Positions 1-7,826 of a stretch of 64,000 nt of DNA are shown here, in pieces. The position numbers and the translations under genes were made by a program. A model generated the notes under the pieces. That model did not search any database, was not told the DNA's origin, and saw nothing but the letters and a program-made list of their open reading frames with translations. Origin of the DNA: Stenotrophomonas lactitubi (GTDB lineage Bacteria; Pseudomonadota; Gammaproteobacteria; Xanthomonadales; Xanthomonadaceae); contig NZ_PHQX01000001.1 in NCBI RefSeq assembly GCF_002803515.1, positions 620,001 to 684,000 of the forward strand. Direction: 5' to 3'. The stretch's first letter is position 1. Each line of letters opens with the position of its first letter.

Positions 1-1
1 C

Positions 2-619
2 GGGCGCTGCATCGTCGAGGGATTCATCGACTTCGACTACGAGATCACCCTGCTGACAGTGCGCCACGCCGGTGGCACCTCGTTCTGCGCGCCGATCGGC
101 CACCTGCAGAAGGATGGCGACTATCGCGAAAGCTGGCAGCCGCAGCCGATGTCGGACAAGGCACTGGCGCGTGCCGAGGAGATTTCGCGCGCGATCACCG
201 ATGACCTGGGTGGCTGGGGCCTGTTCGGTGTCGAGCTGTTCGTGAAGGGCGACGAGGTCTGGTTCAGCGAAGTATCGCCGCGTCCGCATGACACCGGTCT
301 GGTGACGCTGGTATCGCAGGAACTCAGCGAGTTCGCGCTGCATGCGCGGGCCATCCTCGGCCTGCCGATCCCGCTGATCCGCCAGAGCGGTGCATCGGCC
401 TCGTGCGCGCTGCTGGCGCATGGCGAGGGCGTGCCGTACTTCAACAACGTGGCCGCCGCACTGCAGGTGCCGGACACCGCCGTGCGCCTGTTCGGCAAGC
501 CCAGCGTGCACGGCCATCGCCGTGTCGGCGTGACCCTGGCGCGTGCGGAAACCATCGACGAGGCGCGTGCCATCGCGCGTGATGCCGCCGAAGCCATCGG
601 CGTCGAACTGCGCTCTTGA
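2..619 (+). CDS. purT: Formate-dependent phosphoribosylglycinamide formyltransferase, C-terminal part
   Basis: This is the C-terminal 205 residues of PurT; the gene starts before the window. PurT makes formyl-GAR from GAR, formate and ATP in purine synthesis, without using formyl-tetrahydrofolate. Visible are the end of the ATP-grasp domain ([18 protein letters not shown], then [17 protein letters not shown] with the metal-binding Glu) and the C-terminal domain with [15 protein letters not shown]. Reading frame 2 is open from the first base. A GTG at 59 could be mistaken for a start but lies inside the conserved domain. The stop is TGA at 617-619. Downstream lies a cluster of hairpins and then a convergent gene. 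Confidence 0.95.
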   Translation, partial: GRCIVEGFIDFDYEITLLTVRHAGGTSFCAPIGHLQKDGDYRESWQPQPMSDKALARAEEISRAITDDLGGWGLFGVELFVKGDEVWFSEVSPRPHDTGLVTLVSQELSEFALHARAILGLPIPLIRQSGASASCALLAHGEGVPYFNNVAAALQVPDTAVRLFGKPSVHGHRRVGVTLARAETIDEARAIARDAAEAIGVELRS

Positions 620-626
620 AAAAGAA

Positions 627-718
627 GCGACGACCAACGGTCGTCGCCTACCGAATTTCGGTGGGTACCGACCGTTGGTCGGTATAGATTTCCGGTGGGT
701 ACCGACCGTTGGTCGGTA
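627..718. repeat. Three small hairpin repeats between convergent genes
   Basis: There are three perfect inverted repeats in a row. The first is 627-647, with arms gcgacgacc/ggtcgtcgc. The other two are 666-684 and 700-718, both taccgacc-gtt-ggtcggta, inside a repeated context reading ggtgggtaccgaccgttggt. They fill the gap between purT and the convergent nuclease gene. They resemble REP elements but lack the GTAG head of the window's other repeats. They could also help end transcription, though no clear T-tract follows. Confidence 0.7.
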
Positions 719-733
719 CTCCATCAACACCTG

Positions 734-1942
734 TTACGGCTTCACGTCCACCCACACCAGGTGGTGGTCGCTGCCGTCGGCGATCTTCGCTTCGGCACTT
801 TCATTGGCAGGCCAGAACACGCCGCTGCCGATGTACTCGAAACCGGTCGAGGGCAGTACGTAGTCCAGGCGCATGGTGCCTGACTTCGGCCCGAAATCGC
901 CGGTGGCATGGAACGGTGCGCCCTTGCGTTCGATGCCCTTGGCCGCATAGGCCAGGCTGGTCTGCTCGGCGCCGACGCTGCGCGGGGTGGGGTAGCGCAG
1001 AACGCGGGCGTTCTCGATCAGTTCGACGATCGCCTCGTGGCGGCCATCGCCATCGACCGGATCGTTGTTGAGGTCGCCAAGGATGACGAAGCGTGCATCC
1101 TGGGCCAGGCCGCCGCACTGGCCCTTGTCGTCGCACAACCACGGCTTGTCACCCTTGGACAGGTACTCCTGCCACAGGCGCAGTTCGTCGTGGTTGCGCG
1201 CGGCGTTGCGCTTTTCCGGGCCGTCGAACACCGGCGGCGTCGGATGCGAGACCAGCGCATGCACCACGCCGGCCGGAGTCTTCACCGGCACGTCCCAATG
1301 CGACTTCGACGACAGCCGCAGCTGCGACCAGACGGTGTCGTTGTAGAAGTTTTTGCCGGTACGCGGATCGATCGGGCGGATCGCGCCCGGCATCGCACTC
1401 CACTTCAGCAGCTGGAAGCTGCGCACCTTGGCTTCGTCGATCGGGTAGCGCGACAGCACCAGCATGCCGTACTGGCCCGGGTGCAGGCCGTAGCCCCAGG
1501 CGTCGTTGCCACGGCCTCGGCCTTCACCACCGACCACGCCGTTGTTGTCCAGGTCCAGGCCGCTGGGCACGCCGGTGTTCACCGGTGCCAGGTAGCGGTA
1601 GGCGAAGTGCAGCGGCTTGCCGCCACCGGGCTGGGCCACTTCCAGGTAACGCTTCTGGAACAGGTCGGCAGCGCGATGGGCGTCGTCGAAATCGAATTCG
1701 TTCAGCAGCACCAGGTCAGGGCGCGCCTGCTGCAGTACCGCAGCGATCTTGCGCGCGTGTTCGCTGTCGCCTTCCAGCTCGGCGATCAGGCCGCCGGCTT
1801 CGTCCGAATACAGCGAGGTGTTGTAGGTGGCCAGGCGCAGCGCTGCAGACGGTTTTTCGGTCATCGCGGGGGGCGTGGCGAAGGCGGGAGCGGTGGCGCC
1901 ACAGAGCAGGGCCAGGCCGAGGATCAGGGGTTTGGCGTTCAT
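734..1942 (-). CDS. Secreted endonuclease/exonuclease/phosphatase family protein
   Basis: The 402-residue protein begins with a signal peptide (MNAKPLILGLALLCGATAPAFA), so it is probably exported to the periplasm or beyond. The rest fits the EEP fold: LATYN near the start, PDLVLLNEFDFDD carrying the metal-binding Glu, VILGDLNNDP in the middle and a terminal SDHHLVWVDV. This family includes nucleases, sphingomyelinases and phosphoinositide phosphatases, and the exact substrate cannot be told from the sequence. It faces purT convergently and lies 38 bp downstream of bpt on the same strand, so it may be co-transcribed with it. Confidence 0.88.
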   Translation of the reverse strand: MNAKPLILGLALLCGATAPAFATPPAMTEKPSAALRLATYNTSLYSDEAGGLIAELEGDSEHARKIAAVLQQARPDLVLLNEFDFDDAHRAADLFQKRYLEVAQPGGGKPLHFAYRYLAPVNTGVPSGLDLDNNGVVGGEGRGRGNDAWGYGLHPGQYGMLVLSRYPIDEAKVRSFQLLKWSAMPGAIRPIDPRTGKNFYNDTVWSQLRLSSKSHWDVPVKTPAGVVHALVSHPTPPVFDGPEKRNAARNHDELRLWQEYLSKGDKPWLCDDKGQCGGLAQDARFVILGDLNNDPVDGDGRHEAIVELIENARVLRYPTPRSVGAEQTSLAYAAKGIERKGAPFHATGDFGPKSGTMRLDYVLPSTGFEYIGSGVFWPANESAEAKIADGSDHHLVWVDVKP

Positions 1943-1980
1943 GGGCCGTATTGTGCACCCGGCCCGGTGTCAGTGGTTTG

Positions 1981-2736
1981 TCAGCGTCCGTCCAGATCGT
2001 CATCGAAATCATGCCAGCGGCGGCCGTCGTAGGCCTCCAGCGGTCGATAGCGCCGCTTGTAGTCCATCTTCTGGTGCTCACGTATCCAGTAGCCCAGGTA
2101 CAGATGTGGCAGGCCCTCGCGGCGCGCCCACTCCAGCTGCTGCAGGATCGCGAACGTGCCCAGCCCGCGCGCGGCATGGGCGGGGTCGAAGAAGGTATAG
2201 ACCGCCGACAGCCCGTGCTCGGTCACATCGGTCACCGCCACACCCAGCAGCTGGCTGGGCTGGCCGTCGTGGCCGGGCAGGCGCATTTCCATGAAGCGTG
2301 TGTGTGACCAGCTGCCGATCAGGAACTGCTCGAACTCGTGCGGGCCGTGGTCGTCCATGCCGCCCTTGGCATGACGATGCACCAGGTAGCGGTGGTACAG
2401 CTCGAACAGATCCTCTCGCGGCATGGCTGCAGTGATGCGCACTTCCAGGTCGGCATTGCGGGCGGCGCAGCGGCGCTGGCTGCGGTCGGGGGCGAAGCGC
2501 GCCACCGGGATGCGCACGGCGACGCAGGCGTGGCAGTTCGCACAGTGGGGGCGATAGACCAGATCACCGCTGCGGCGGAAGCCCCAGCTCAGGGCCAGCG
2601 GGTACAGCCCGCCGAGGCGACGGTCCTGCGGGTCCAGCACCAGATCGCGCGCGACCCGGTCCGGCCAGTACCCGCAGGGGTGCTCGCCGGTCTGGAACAG
2701 TCGCAGTTCGTCGTCTCTGTCGCCGTGTCTCGCCAT
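1981..2736 (-). CDS. bpt: Aspartate/glutamate leucyltransferase (N-end rule)
   Basis: The enzyme transfers Leu from Leu-tRNA to N-terminal Asp or Glu of proteins, marking them for ClpAP degradation. Family marks are HPCGYWPDR near the N-terminus, a Cys cluster [28 protein letters not shown] in the middle and [18 protein letters not shown] near the end. The ATG at 2734-2736 gives [20 protein letters not shown], which matches the usual beginning (251 residues). A longer frame to 2811 adds 25 residues with no family resemblance. The EF-hand gene starts 156 bp away, divergently. Confidence 0.92.
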   Translation of the reverse strand: MARHGDRDDELRLFQTGEHPCGYWPDRVARDLVLDPQDRRLGGLYPLALSWGFRRSGDLVYRPHCANCHACVAVRIPVARFAPDRSQRRCAARNADLEVRITAAMPREDLFELYHRYLVHRHAKGGMDDHGPHEFEQFLIGSWSHTRFMEMRLPGHDGQPSQLLGVAVTDVTEHGLSAVYTFFDPAHAARGLGTFAILQQLEWARREGLPHLYLGYWIREHQKMDYKRRYRPLEAYDGRRWHDFDDDLDGR

Positions 2737-2892
2737 GGGCACAGCATAGCTCCAGCCTGTCGCAATGGCGGCGACTGTCCGCCGGATGAATGGAACGGGC
2801 GGCTGCGTCAACCGAGGTCGTGGTCAGGCGTTGTTGTCCTCCGAGGGTGAGGTGTTCACCCCGATGCCAATCCCATTCCCAGGAGTGACCCC

Positions 2893-3456
2893 ATGATCCG
2901 TACCCCCCTGCTGCTGGCCCTGCTGCTCGGCACTTCCGCGACCGGTATCGCCTTGGCCGCCGACACCCCGGCTGCACCGGCACCGCGACCGGCCAAGCTG
3001 GATACCAATGGCGATGGCTTCATCGACCGCAGCGAAGCGGCGGCCAACCCACGCCTGGCCGCGAAGTTCGATGAGCTGGACAAGAACAAGGACGGCAAGC
3101 TCTCGCGTGATGAGCTGCCGCGCTGGAAGCATGGCCGCCACGGTGGTCGCGGCGGCGAGCGCTGGGCCAAGCTGGACGCGAACAAGGATGGCCGCATCAG
3201 CCGTGAGGAAGCCAAGGCCGATCCGCGCCTGGCCGAGCGTTTCGACCAGCTCGACCTCAACAAGGATGGCTACCTGGACAAGGCCGACCGCGAGCTGCGC
3301 ATGAAGCAGCATCGTGACGCCTGGTTCGCCGCCGCCGATACCAACAAGGACGGCCAGCTGAGCAAGGCCGAGTTCGACGCCGCCAAGGGCCCGATGCACG
3401 GTGGCCCGCGCCACGGTGGCCCGCGTGACGGCGCCGCGCCGAAGCCGCAGCGCTGA
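2893..3456 (+). CDS. Exported EF-hand calcium-binding protein
   Basis: The 187-residue protein has a signal peptide (MIRTPLLLALLLGTSATGIALA) followed by five EF-hand-like loops: DTNGDGFIDRSE, DKNKDGKLSRDE, DANKDGRISREE, DLNKDGYLDKAD and DTNKDGQLSKAE. Most loops keep Asp at positions 1, 3 and 5 and Glu or Asp at 12, so calcium binding is likely. The tail is rich in Gly, His and Pro (MHGGPRHGGPRDG). A purine-rich stretch aggagtgacccc precedes the ATG. Its partner is unknown. The odd number of EF-hands is unusual since they normally work in pairs; the loop between hands 2 and 3 is a basic His/Gly-rich linker. Confidence 0.9.
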   Translation: MIRTPLLLALLLGTSATGIALAADTPAAPAPRPAKLDTNGDGFIDRSEAAANPRLAAKFDELDKNKDGKLSRDELPRWKHGRHGGRGGERWAKLDANKDGRISREEAKADPRLAERFDQLDLNKDGYLDKADRELRMKQHRDAWFAAADTNKDGQLSKAEFDAAKGPMHGGPRHGGPRDGAAPKPQR

Positions 3457-3476
3457 TTTTCACTGCAGTGATCGAC

Positions 3477-3505
3477 GACAACGCCGGCGTGATGCCGGCG
3501 TTGTC
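3477..3505. terminator. Hairpin between convergent genes
   Basis: A perfect 12-bp stem, gacaacgccggc/gccggcgttgtc, with a 5-nt loop (gtgat) sits between the EF-hand gene and the convergent sigma factor gene. There is no long T-run, so it may be a bidirectional terminator of the weak type or simply a transcript-end hairpin. Confidence 0.6.
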
Positions 3506-3507
3506 CG

Positions 3508-4725
3508 TTACAGGCGGCCGCTGTGCATCAGCGAGTACGCCACCAGGCCGATCACGAACACGTTCGCGCCGATGATGCCGGTGCGGCCATACATGGATTC
3601 GAATTTCCAGTTGGTTCCGCTGCGCCCGCGCCGCGCCGAATCGCGCGCAATCATCGGTGCCATCACCCGCTGCAGCGGCACCAGACACTGGTAGTTGACC
3701 ACGCCCAGGCCCAGTGCCAACGCCAGCAACTGCCCCCATACCGGTGCCTGCAGCAGCACCGCCAGCAGGATCAGCAGGCACCAGACCAGGCCGGTGCCGG
3801 TGTTGAGGCGTACAAAACGGCGTACCTGCGTGCGTTCGCTTTCGGTCTCGGTGTACGACATCAGGAAGCGGGCACCGAGATAGCTGCCGATCGCGCCGCC
3901 GATGACACCGCCGGCAATCGCACCCCAGCTTTCGGCTGGGAGCACGTGCAGCTGGCCCAGCGTAGCGGTCAACGTGCCCATCGCGGTGCCGCCCGCAGCG
4001 CTGACGCCACCCAGGCCGAGCTTGCTGCCACCGATACCGACACCGGTACCCAGCAGGATCGCTGCGCTTGCCGTGCCGGGCGCAGCGATCATCACCATCG
4101 ACACCACCGTCGTTGCAAACGCGGCACTGGGCGCGCTGCTGCGGGCGAATTCACCGAAGCGCTGCAGCAGGCCCTCGCGCACCTGCGCACGGGCGCGTGA
4201 CAGGCGCTTGCGTACCGCCGCGTCGCTCAGCCCGAGCAGGTCAGCGACCTGCTGCGAATGCTGGCCCTCGCGGTAGTACAGCAGCAGTACTTCGCGGCTG
4301 TCGGCGGGCAGGGTAGAGATGATGTCTTCGGCAGCGATTTCCTCTTCCAGCCGCTGCAGGCGATCCGCCGCACCGGGGGCCGGATCCGCTGCCATGGTCA
4401 ACGCCACTTCGGCAGCTTCGCCACTCAGCGGTCGGCCACGTTGCGCGCGCAGCCAGTCACGGGCGAGGTTGCGGGTGATCTGCCGCAGCCAGGGCAGGAA
4501 GCTGCTCGCGCTGCGCAGCTGGTGCAGCTGCTGCCAGCCTTTCACGAACGCTTCCTGGGCGATGTCCTCGCTGGCCTGGCGGTCGCCGGTGATGGCCAGG
4601 GCGATGGCGGTGACCGTGTTCTGGCAGGCCAGCACGATGCGCCCATATGCATGCTGGCAGCCGCCGCTGGCGGCCGGCAGTTCGCGGTGCAGTGTGTCGT
4701 CGATGCTTGCGGCGAAGGTCGTCAT
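3508..4725 (-). CDS. ECF-type sigma-70 factor fused to a C-terminal membrane domain
   Basis: The protein has 405 residues, about twice the normal ECF length. Residues ~25-100 fit sigma region 2 (ASEDIAQEAFVKGWQQL, then SFLPWLRQITRNLARDWLR). Residues ~125-195 fit region 4 (ADSREVLLLYYREGQHSQQVADLLGLSDAAVRKRLSRARAQ, read here in two parts). Residues ~200-405 contain several hydrophobic stretches (around 203-230, 265-288, 310-345 and 383-400), suggesting the sigma factor is tethered to the inner membrane. The start at 4723-4725 has a good ribosome site (caggagcccgccgcc). A longer frame to 4785 has no such site. No separate anti-sigma gene is adjacent, so the membrane part may regulate the sigma domain itself; that is inference. 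Confidence 0.85.
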   Translation of the reverse strand: MTTFAASIDDTLHRELPAASGGCQHAYGRIVLACQNTVTAIALAITGDRQASEDIAQEAFVKGWQQLHQLRSASSFLPWLRQITRNLARDWLRAQRGRPLSGEAAEVALTMAADPAPGAADRLQRLEEEIAAEDIISTLPADSREVLLLYYREGQHSQQVADLLGLSDAAVRKRLSRARAQVREGLLQRFGEFARSSAPSAAFATTVVSMVMIAAPGTASAAILLGTGVGIGGSKLGLGGVSAAGGTAMGTLTATLGQLHVLPAESWGAIAGGVIGGAIGSYLGARFLMSYTETESERTQVRRFVRLNTGTGLVWCLLILLAVLLQAPVWGQLLALALGLGVVNYQCLVPLQRVMAPMIARDSARRGRSGTNWKFESMYGRTGIIGANVFVIGLVAYSLMHSGRL

Positions 4726-4787
4726 GGCGGCGGGCTCCTGCAGGGATTGTGTCCCATGACGGAGGCGCGTGCGGAATGTGACCACGA

Positions 4788-4854
4788 AAAAAGGGGACGG
4801 AGGGGATTAAGTCGTTTGTGCCACAAACGACTTAATCCCCTCCGTCCCCTTTTT
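4788..4854. repeat. 67-nt near-perfect palindrome
   Basis: Two 33-nt arms are exact reverse complements around one base at 4821. The left arm begins aaaaaggggacggaggggat and the right arm ends atcccctccgtccccttttt. It lies upstream of the sigma factor gene and downstream of the DUF2007-like gene. A second, decayed copy is at 25788-25865. It is unrelated to the GTAG repeats and may be a second REP-like or MITE-like family. Confidence 0.9.
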
Positions 4855-4878
4855 GCGGTTGCCGGCCAGCGGCCGGCA

Positions 4879-5403
4879 CTACTTCGCCGGCTGGATGCGG
4901 ACCCGCACTTCCTCTTCTTCCGGCGGTGCCGGCGCGGCCGGCTGGGCTTGCTGCGGCTGGGCCTGCGGTGCGGGCACCGGGGTTGCGGGGGCAGGGGTTG
5001 CGGGGGCAGGGGCACCGCGATGGCGCAGGCCGATCACCAGCGCCACGCCGGCGATCACCACCAGCAGGGCGATGCGGATGCGCCAGGCCCAGCCACGACC
5101 ACCAGCACTTTCCTGCACATCATCGCGGAAGGCGAACTCGGCGGTCGGGTGGTCACGGCGGGTGGTGTCGAGCAGGCGGGCGTCGCGCAGGATTTCGCGC
5201 GCGCGCGGCTGGTCGTCGGCACGCACGACCCAGACCGCCGGGTAGGCACCGGCATTGCCCAGGTCGGTATAGCTGAACTGGCCCCGGCGGCGCGTCTTGT
5301 ACGAGCGCCCGTTGGTGACCTTCACCTGGATGTCGTGACTGCGCAGGAGCTCGGCCACGCCTTCCACGGTTTCCACGCGCTGGCTGCTGAAAATCTGACG
5401 CAT
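4879..5403 (-). CDS. DUF2007-like membrane protein with Pro/Ala-rich tail
   Basis: In this 174-residue protein, residues 1-80 (MRQIFSSQRVETVEGVAELL, then WVVRADDQPRAREILRDARL) look like the DUF2007 / putative signal-transducing domain, a small ferredoxin-like fold. One transmembrane helix follows at ~107-125 (IRIALLVVIAGVALVIGL). The remainder is a low-complexity Pro/Ala/Gln tail that ends in an acidic-basic patch (EEEEVRVRIQPAK). The N-terminus is likely cytoplasmic. Function is unknown. The stop of the upstream gene tesB lies 4 bp beyond the ATG side of this gene's unit (5408), so the two genes are probably one transcript. Confidence 0.75.
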   Translation of the reverse strand: MRQIFSSQRVETVEGVAELLRSHDIQVKVTNGRSYKTRRRGQFSYTDLGNAGAYPAVWVVRADDQPRAREILRDARLLDTTRRDHPTAEFAFRDDVQESAGGRGWAWRIRIALLVVIAGVALVIGLRHRGAPAPATPAPATPVPAPQAQPQQAQPAAPAPPEEEEVRVRIQPAK

Positions 5404-5407
5404 CGGA

Positions 5408-6316
5408 TCAATCCTTGGCCGGCACGGCGGCCGCTGCTGCCTGGTCCGGAACCACGCGGATCAAGCCTTCCTGGGCGGTGCTGGCAACCAGCACGCCATC
5501 ACGGGTGAAGAACTGGCCGCGGGCCAGGCCGCGCGAATCCTGCGCGCTGGGGCTGTCCAGCGAGTACAGCAGCCAATCGTCGGCGCGGAACGGGCGATGG
5601 AACCAGATCGCGTGGTCCAGCGAGGCCATCTGCACGTGCGGATGGTAGTAGCTGATCCCGTGCGGGAAGGTCGCCGTGCCCAGCAGGTGGAAGTCCGACG
5701 CGTAGGCCAGCAGCGCCTGGTGCAGCTCGGGAGCATCGCCTACACGCTCGCTCAGGCGCAGCCAGACCTGGTGGTAGGGCGGGCGCTTGGGCGGGTTCAG
5801 TTCATCGCGCGGATACACATGGCGGAACTCGAACGGACCACCGCGCGACAGCCAGCGCTGCACCTTGATCGGCAGGCGCTCAAGCACCTCCGCCGGCAGC
5901 GGCCTGTTCGGTTCGATGTCTTCCGGCTGCGGCACTTCGGGCATCTTGTGCTGGTGCTCGGCACCGGATTCGGCCTGCTGGAACGAGGCAGCACAGAAGA
6001 AGATCACCTTGCCATGCTGGATCGCGGTCACCCGGCGCACCGAGAAACTGCCACCGTCGCGGGTGCGGTCGACGTCGTAGACGATCGGATGGTCGATGTT
6101 GCCGGCGCGCAGGAAATAGGCATGCAGCGAATGCACATGGCGACCGTTGTCGACCGTGGCCTGGGCGGCCGCCAAGGCCTGGCCCAGCACCTGCCCGCCG
6201 AACACGTACTTGGTGCCGATGTCGCGGCTCTGGCCGCGGAACAGGTTGTCCTCCAGCCGCTCCAGGGTGAGCAGATCGATCAGCTCGGAGACGACGGGTT
6301 CGGGCGTGTCGTTCAA
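5408..6316 (-). CDS. tesB: Acyl-CoA thioesterase II
   Basis: TesB hydrolyses medium- and long-chain acyl-CoA esters. The double-hotdog protein shows FRGQSRDIGTKYVFGGQVLGQ near the start, HSLHAYFLRAGNIDHPI, and the typical C-terminal segment SPSAQDSRGLARGQFFTRDG followed by VASTAQEGL with the conserved Gln. I chose the TTG at 6314-6316 (302 residues), which gives the usual N-terminus NDTPEPVVSELIDLLTLE. The open frame continues to 6454, but a TATAAT at 6348-6353 on this strand places the likely promoter inside it, and the extra residues come from a REP repeat. A GTG at about 6328 is a weaker alternative. Confidence 0.88.
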   Translation of the reverse strand: MNDTPEPVVSELIDLLTLERLEDNLFRGQSRDIGTKYVFGGQVLGQALAAAQATVDNGRHVHSLHAYFLRAGNIDHPIVYDVDRTRDGGSFSVRRVTAIQHGKVIFFCAASFQQAESGAEHQHKMPEVPQPEDIEPNRPLPAEVLERLPIKVQRWLSRGGPFEFRHVYPRDELNPPKRPPYHQVWLRLSERVGDAPELHQALLAYASDFHLLGTATFPHGISYYHPHVQMASLDHAIWFHRPFRADDWLLYSLDSPSAQDSRGLARGQFFTRDGVLVASTAQEGLIRVVPDQAAAAAVPAKD

Positions 6317-6347
6317 GGGGGCGGCCACAACAGGGAAAGAGGGCCTG

Positions 6348-6353
6348 ATTATA
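6348..6353 (-). promoter_or_regulatory. -10 box of tesB
   Basis: On the minus strand this reads TATAAT, about 32 bases before the chosen TTG start of tesB. No good -35 was found at normal spacing. It argues against longer versions of TesB. Confidence 0.5.
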
Positions 6354-6381
6354 CCGGTGCAGGCCGGATGCCCGATCTTCG

Positions 6382-6457
6382 GTAGTGCCGGCCGCTGGCC
6401 GGCATCCGCAGGCGTCCCGGAAGGATCGCCAGGCTGCCGGCCAGCGGCCGGCACTAC
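6382..6457. repeat. SMAG REP pair (inverted)
   Basis: Two GTAG-headed hairpins, gtagtgccggccgctggccg plus ca, face each other at 6382-6404 (plus) and 6435-6457 (minus). They separate tesB from the enoyl-CoA isomerase-like gene. Confidence 0.9.
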
Positions 6458-6460
6458 CGT

Positions 6461-7237
6461 TTACTTGCCGAGGCGGGCGGCAAGCGCCTGCAGCGCGTTC
6501 TGCGCATCCGGGGCGAACCAGGCCTCGACGAAGCGGTCGAGCTGGATCAGGTCCGGGTGCAGGGCGTCGTGCAGCTCCGCGCGGGCGATGGCCCGGGTCA
6601 GCAGCATCGGCTGCCGCGGCTGCTTCAGCAGGTCCTGCAGCCAGGCCACCGCGCGGGCCACCACCAGCTCGCCATCAACCAGTTCATCCACCAGGCCGAT
6701 CTGCAGGGCCTGTTCGGCGGGTACCAGTGCGCCGGTGCCCAGCAGGACGCTGGAGCGGTGTGCACCCACCGCACGGCGCAACAGGCGCTGGATTCCTTCC
6801 GGTGCGATCAGGCCGACCTGCACTTCGTTCAGGCCGATGGCGTACGGGCGCGCCGGATCGGCACTGCGTGCCATCACCCGGTAGTCGCAGCACAGGGCCA
6901 GCACGCAGCCGCCGGCCGGTGCATGGCCGGTGATCGCCGCAACCACCGGGATGCGGCTCTCGGCAAGCGTGCGTACCGCGCCGAAGAACGCGTTCCAGGT
7001 GTCCAGCAGCTTGTGCTTGTCATCGCCATGCGAGAGCAGGTGCGGCACGTCCATGCCGCCGGTGAAGATGCGCTCGCTGCCGGACAGCACGATCCCGTGC
7101 GCGTCCTCGGCCATCGCCAGTTCGATGGCATGGATCAACTGCCGGCACAGCTCGGTGTCCAGTGCATTGACCGGCGGCCGCGCCAGCCGCAGTTCGCGGA
7201 TGGGGCCATGGTTGATCACCTCGATGAGCGTCGTCAT
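6461..7237 (-). CDS. Enoyl-CoA hydratase/isomerase family protein, ECI-like
   Basis: This is a 258-residue crotonase-fold protein. The oxyanion-hole elements are SGSERIFTGGMD and the helix start ITGHAPAGGCVLALCCDYRV. The following GLNEVQVGLIAPEGIQRLL and PAEQALQIGLVDELVDG resemble mitochondrial delta3,delta2-enoyl-CoA isomerase (ECI1) more than standard hydratases, so a role in beta-oxidation of unsaturated fatty acids is likely. The ATG at 7235-7237 gives MTTLIEVINHGPIRELRLAR, a normal crotonase beginning; longer frames to 7426 run into the divergent gene. The neighbouring tesB also acts on acyl-CoA. Confidence 0.85.
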   Translation of the reverse strand: MTTLIEVINHGPIRELRLARPPVNALDTELCRQLIHAIELAMAEDAHGIVLSGSERIFTGGMDVPHLLSHGDDKHKLLDTWNAFFGAVRTLAESRIPVVAAITGHAPAGGCVLALCCDYRVMARSADPARPYAIGLNEVQVGLIAPEGIQRLLRRAVGAHRSSVLLGTGALVPAEQALQIGLVDELVDGELVVARAVAWLQDLLKQPRQPMLLTRAIARAELHDALHPDLIQLDRFVEAWFAPDAQNALQALAARLGK

Positions 7238-7272
7238 GCTGCGGGTCTCGTTGCGAAGAAGGAACCTGGGCG

Positions 7273-7719
7273 ATGATAACCAAACCATGCGTTGGCGTAC
7301 TGTTCGCGTTGTGTGCGCTTGCAGCATCAGCGTCGGCGGCCGAACAGCGCTGCGTGACGGTGGAGCAAGGCTGGGCGCGGATGCCGCCGAATCCAGCGAT
7401 GCCGATGACCGCTGGCTACGGGACAATCCGCAACGGCTGCAGCAAGGCCGTGACCATCACCGGTGCCAGCAGCGTTGCGTTCGGTGATGTGTCATTGCAC
7501 GAAACCACGGTGGTGGACGGCATCAGCCGGATGCGCGCGATCGAACGCCTGCCGCTGGCGCCGGGCGCGCGTGCCGAGCTTAAACCCGGCGGCCTGCACC
7601 TGATGCTGATGGATGGCAAGGGTGCGCTGAAGGAGGGGCAGGCGGTGCCGCTGCGCCTGCAGCTGGAAGGCGGTGGTGAAGCGGGTACGACGCTGACCGT
7701 GCGCAAGGTCGCGCCGTAA
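7273..7719 (+). CDS. Periplasmic PCuAC copper chaperone
   Basis: The 148-residue protein has a signal peptide (MITKPCVGVLFALCALAASASA). The PCuAC (DUF461) copper site is present: His in VSLHETTVV, Met in ISRMRAIE, and His/Met in GGLHLMLM, matching the H-M...H-x-M pattern. Such proteins carry Cu(I) to cytochrome oxidases or copper enzymes in the periplasm. Usual partners (Sco, TlpA) are not next to it. The cyo operon further on makes a copper oxidase but is about 35 kb away. The mature protein also has two Cys (RCVTVEQGW and RNGCSKAV) that could pair. Confidence 0.88.
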   Translation: MITKPCVGVLFALCALAASASAAEQRCVTVEQGWARMPPNPAMPMTAGYGTIRNGCSKAVTITGASSVAFGDVSLHETTVVDGISRMRAIERLPLAPGARAELKPGGLHLMLMDGKGALKEGQAVPLRLQLEGGGEAGTTLTVRKVAP

Positions 7720-7733
7720 CGCGGCGCTCGTTC

Positions 7734-7806
7734 CGCCGGGCATGGCCCGGCGCTACCCAGGCATCACGGCCGAATCGACACCGGTAGCGCCGGGCCATGC
7801 CCGGCG
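7734..7806. repeat. SMAG REP pair (inverted)
   Basis: GTAG hairpins with a different stem (gtagcgccgggccatgcccg) lie at 7734-7756 (minus) and 7784-7806 (plus), between the convergent PCuAC gene and the unknown gene. Confidence 0.88.
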
Positions 7807-7826
7807 AGCGCGCAGCGCGGTGGGGC

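Noticed and set aside
6317..6454. N-terminal extension of TesB (46 residues)
   Set aside because: The extension is translated REP repeat and contains the likely -10 box of the gene.
6382..6457. Regularly spaced repeats as a CRISPR array
   Set aside because: The repeats are self-complementary, appear as one or two (at most three) copies per gap in inverted orientation, and have no uniform spacers or cas genes. They are REP elements.
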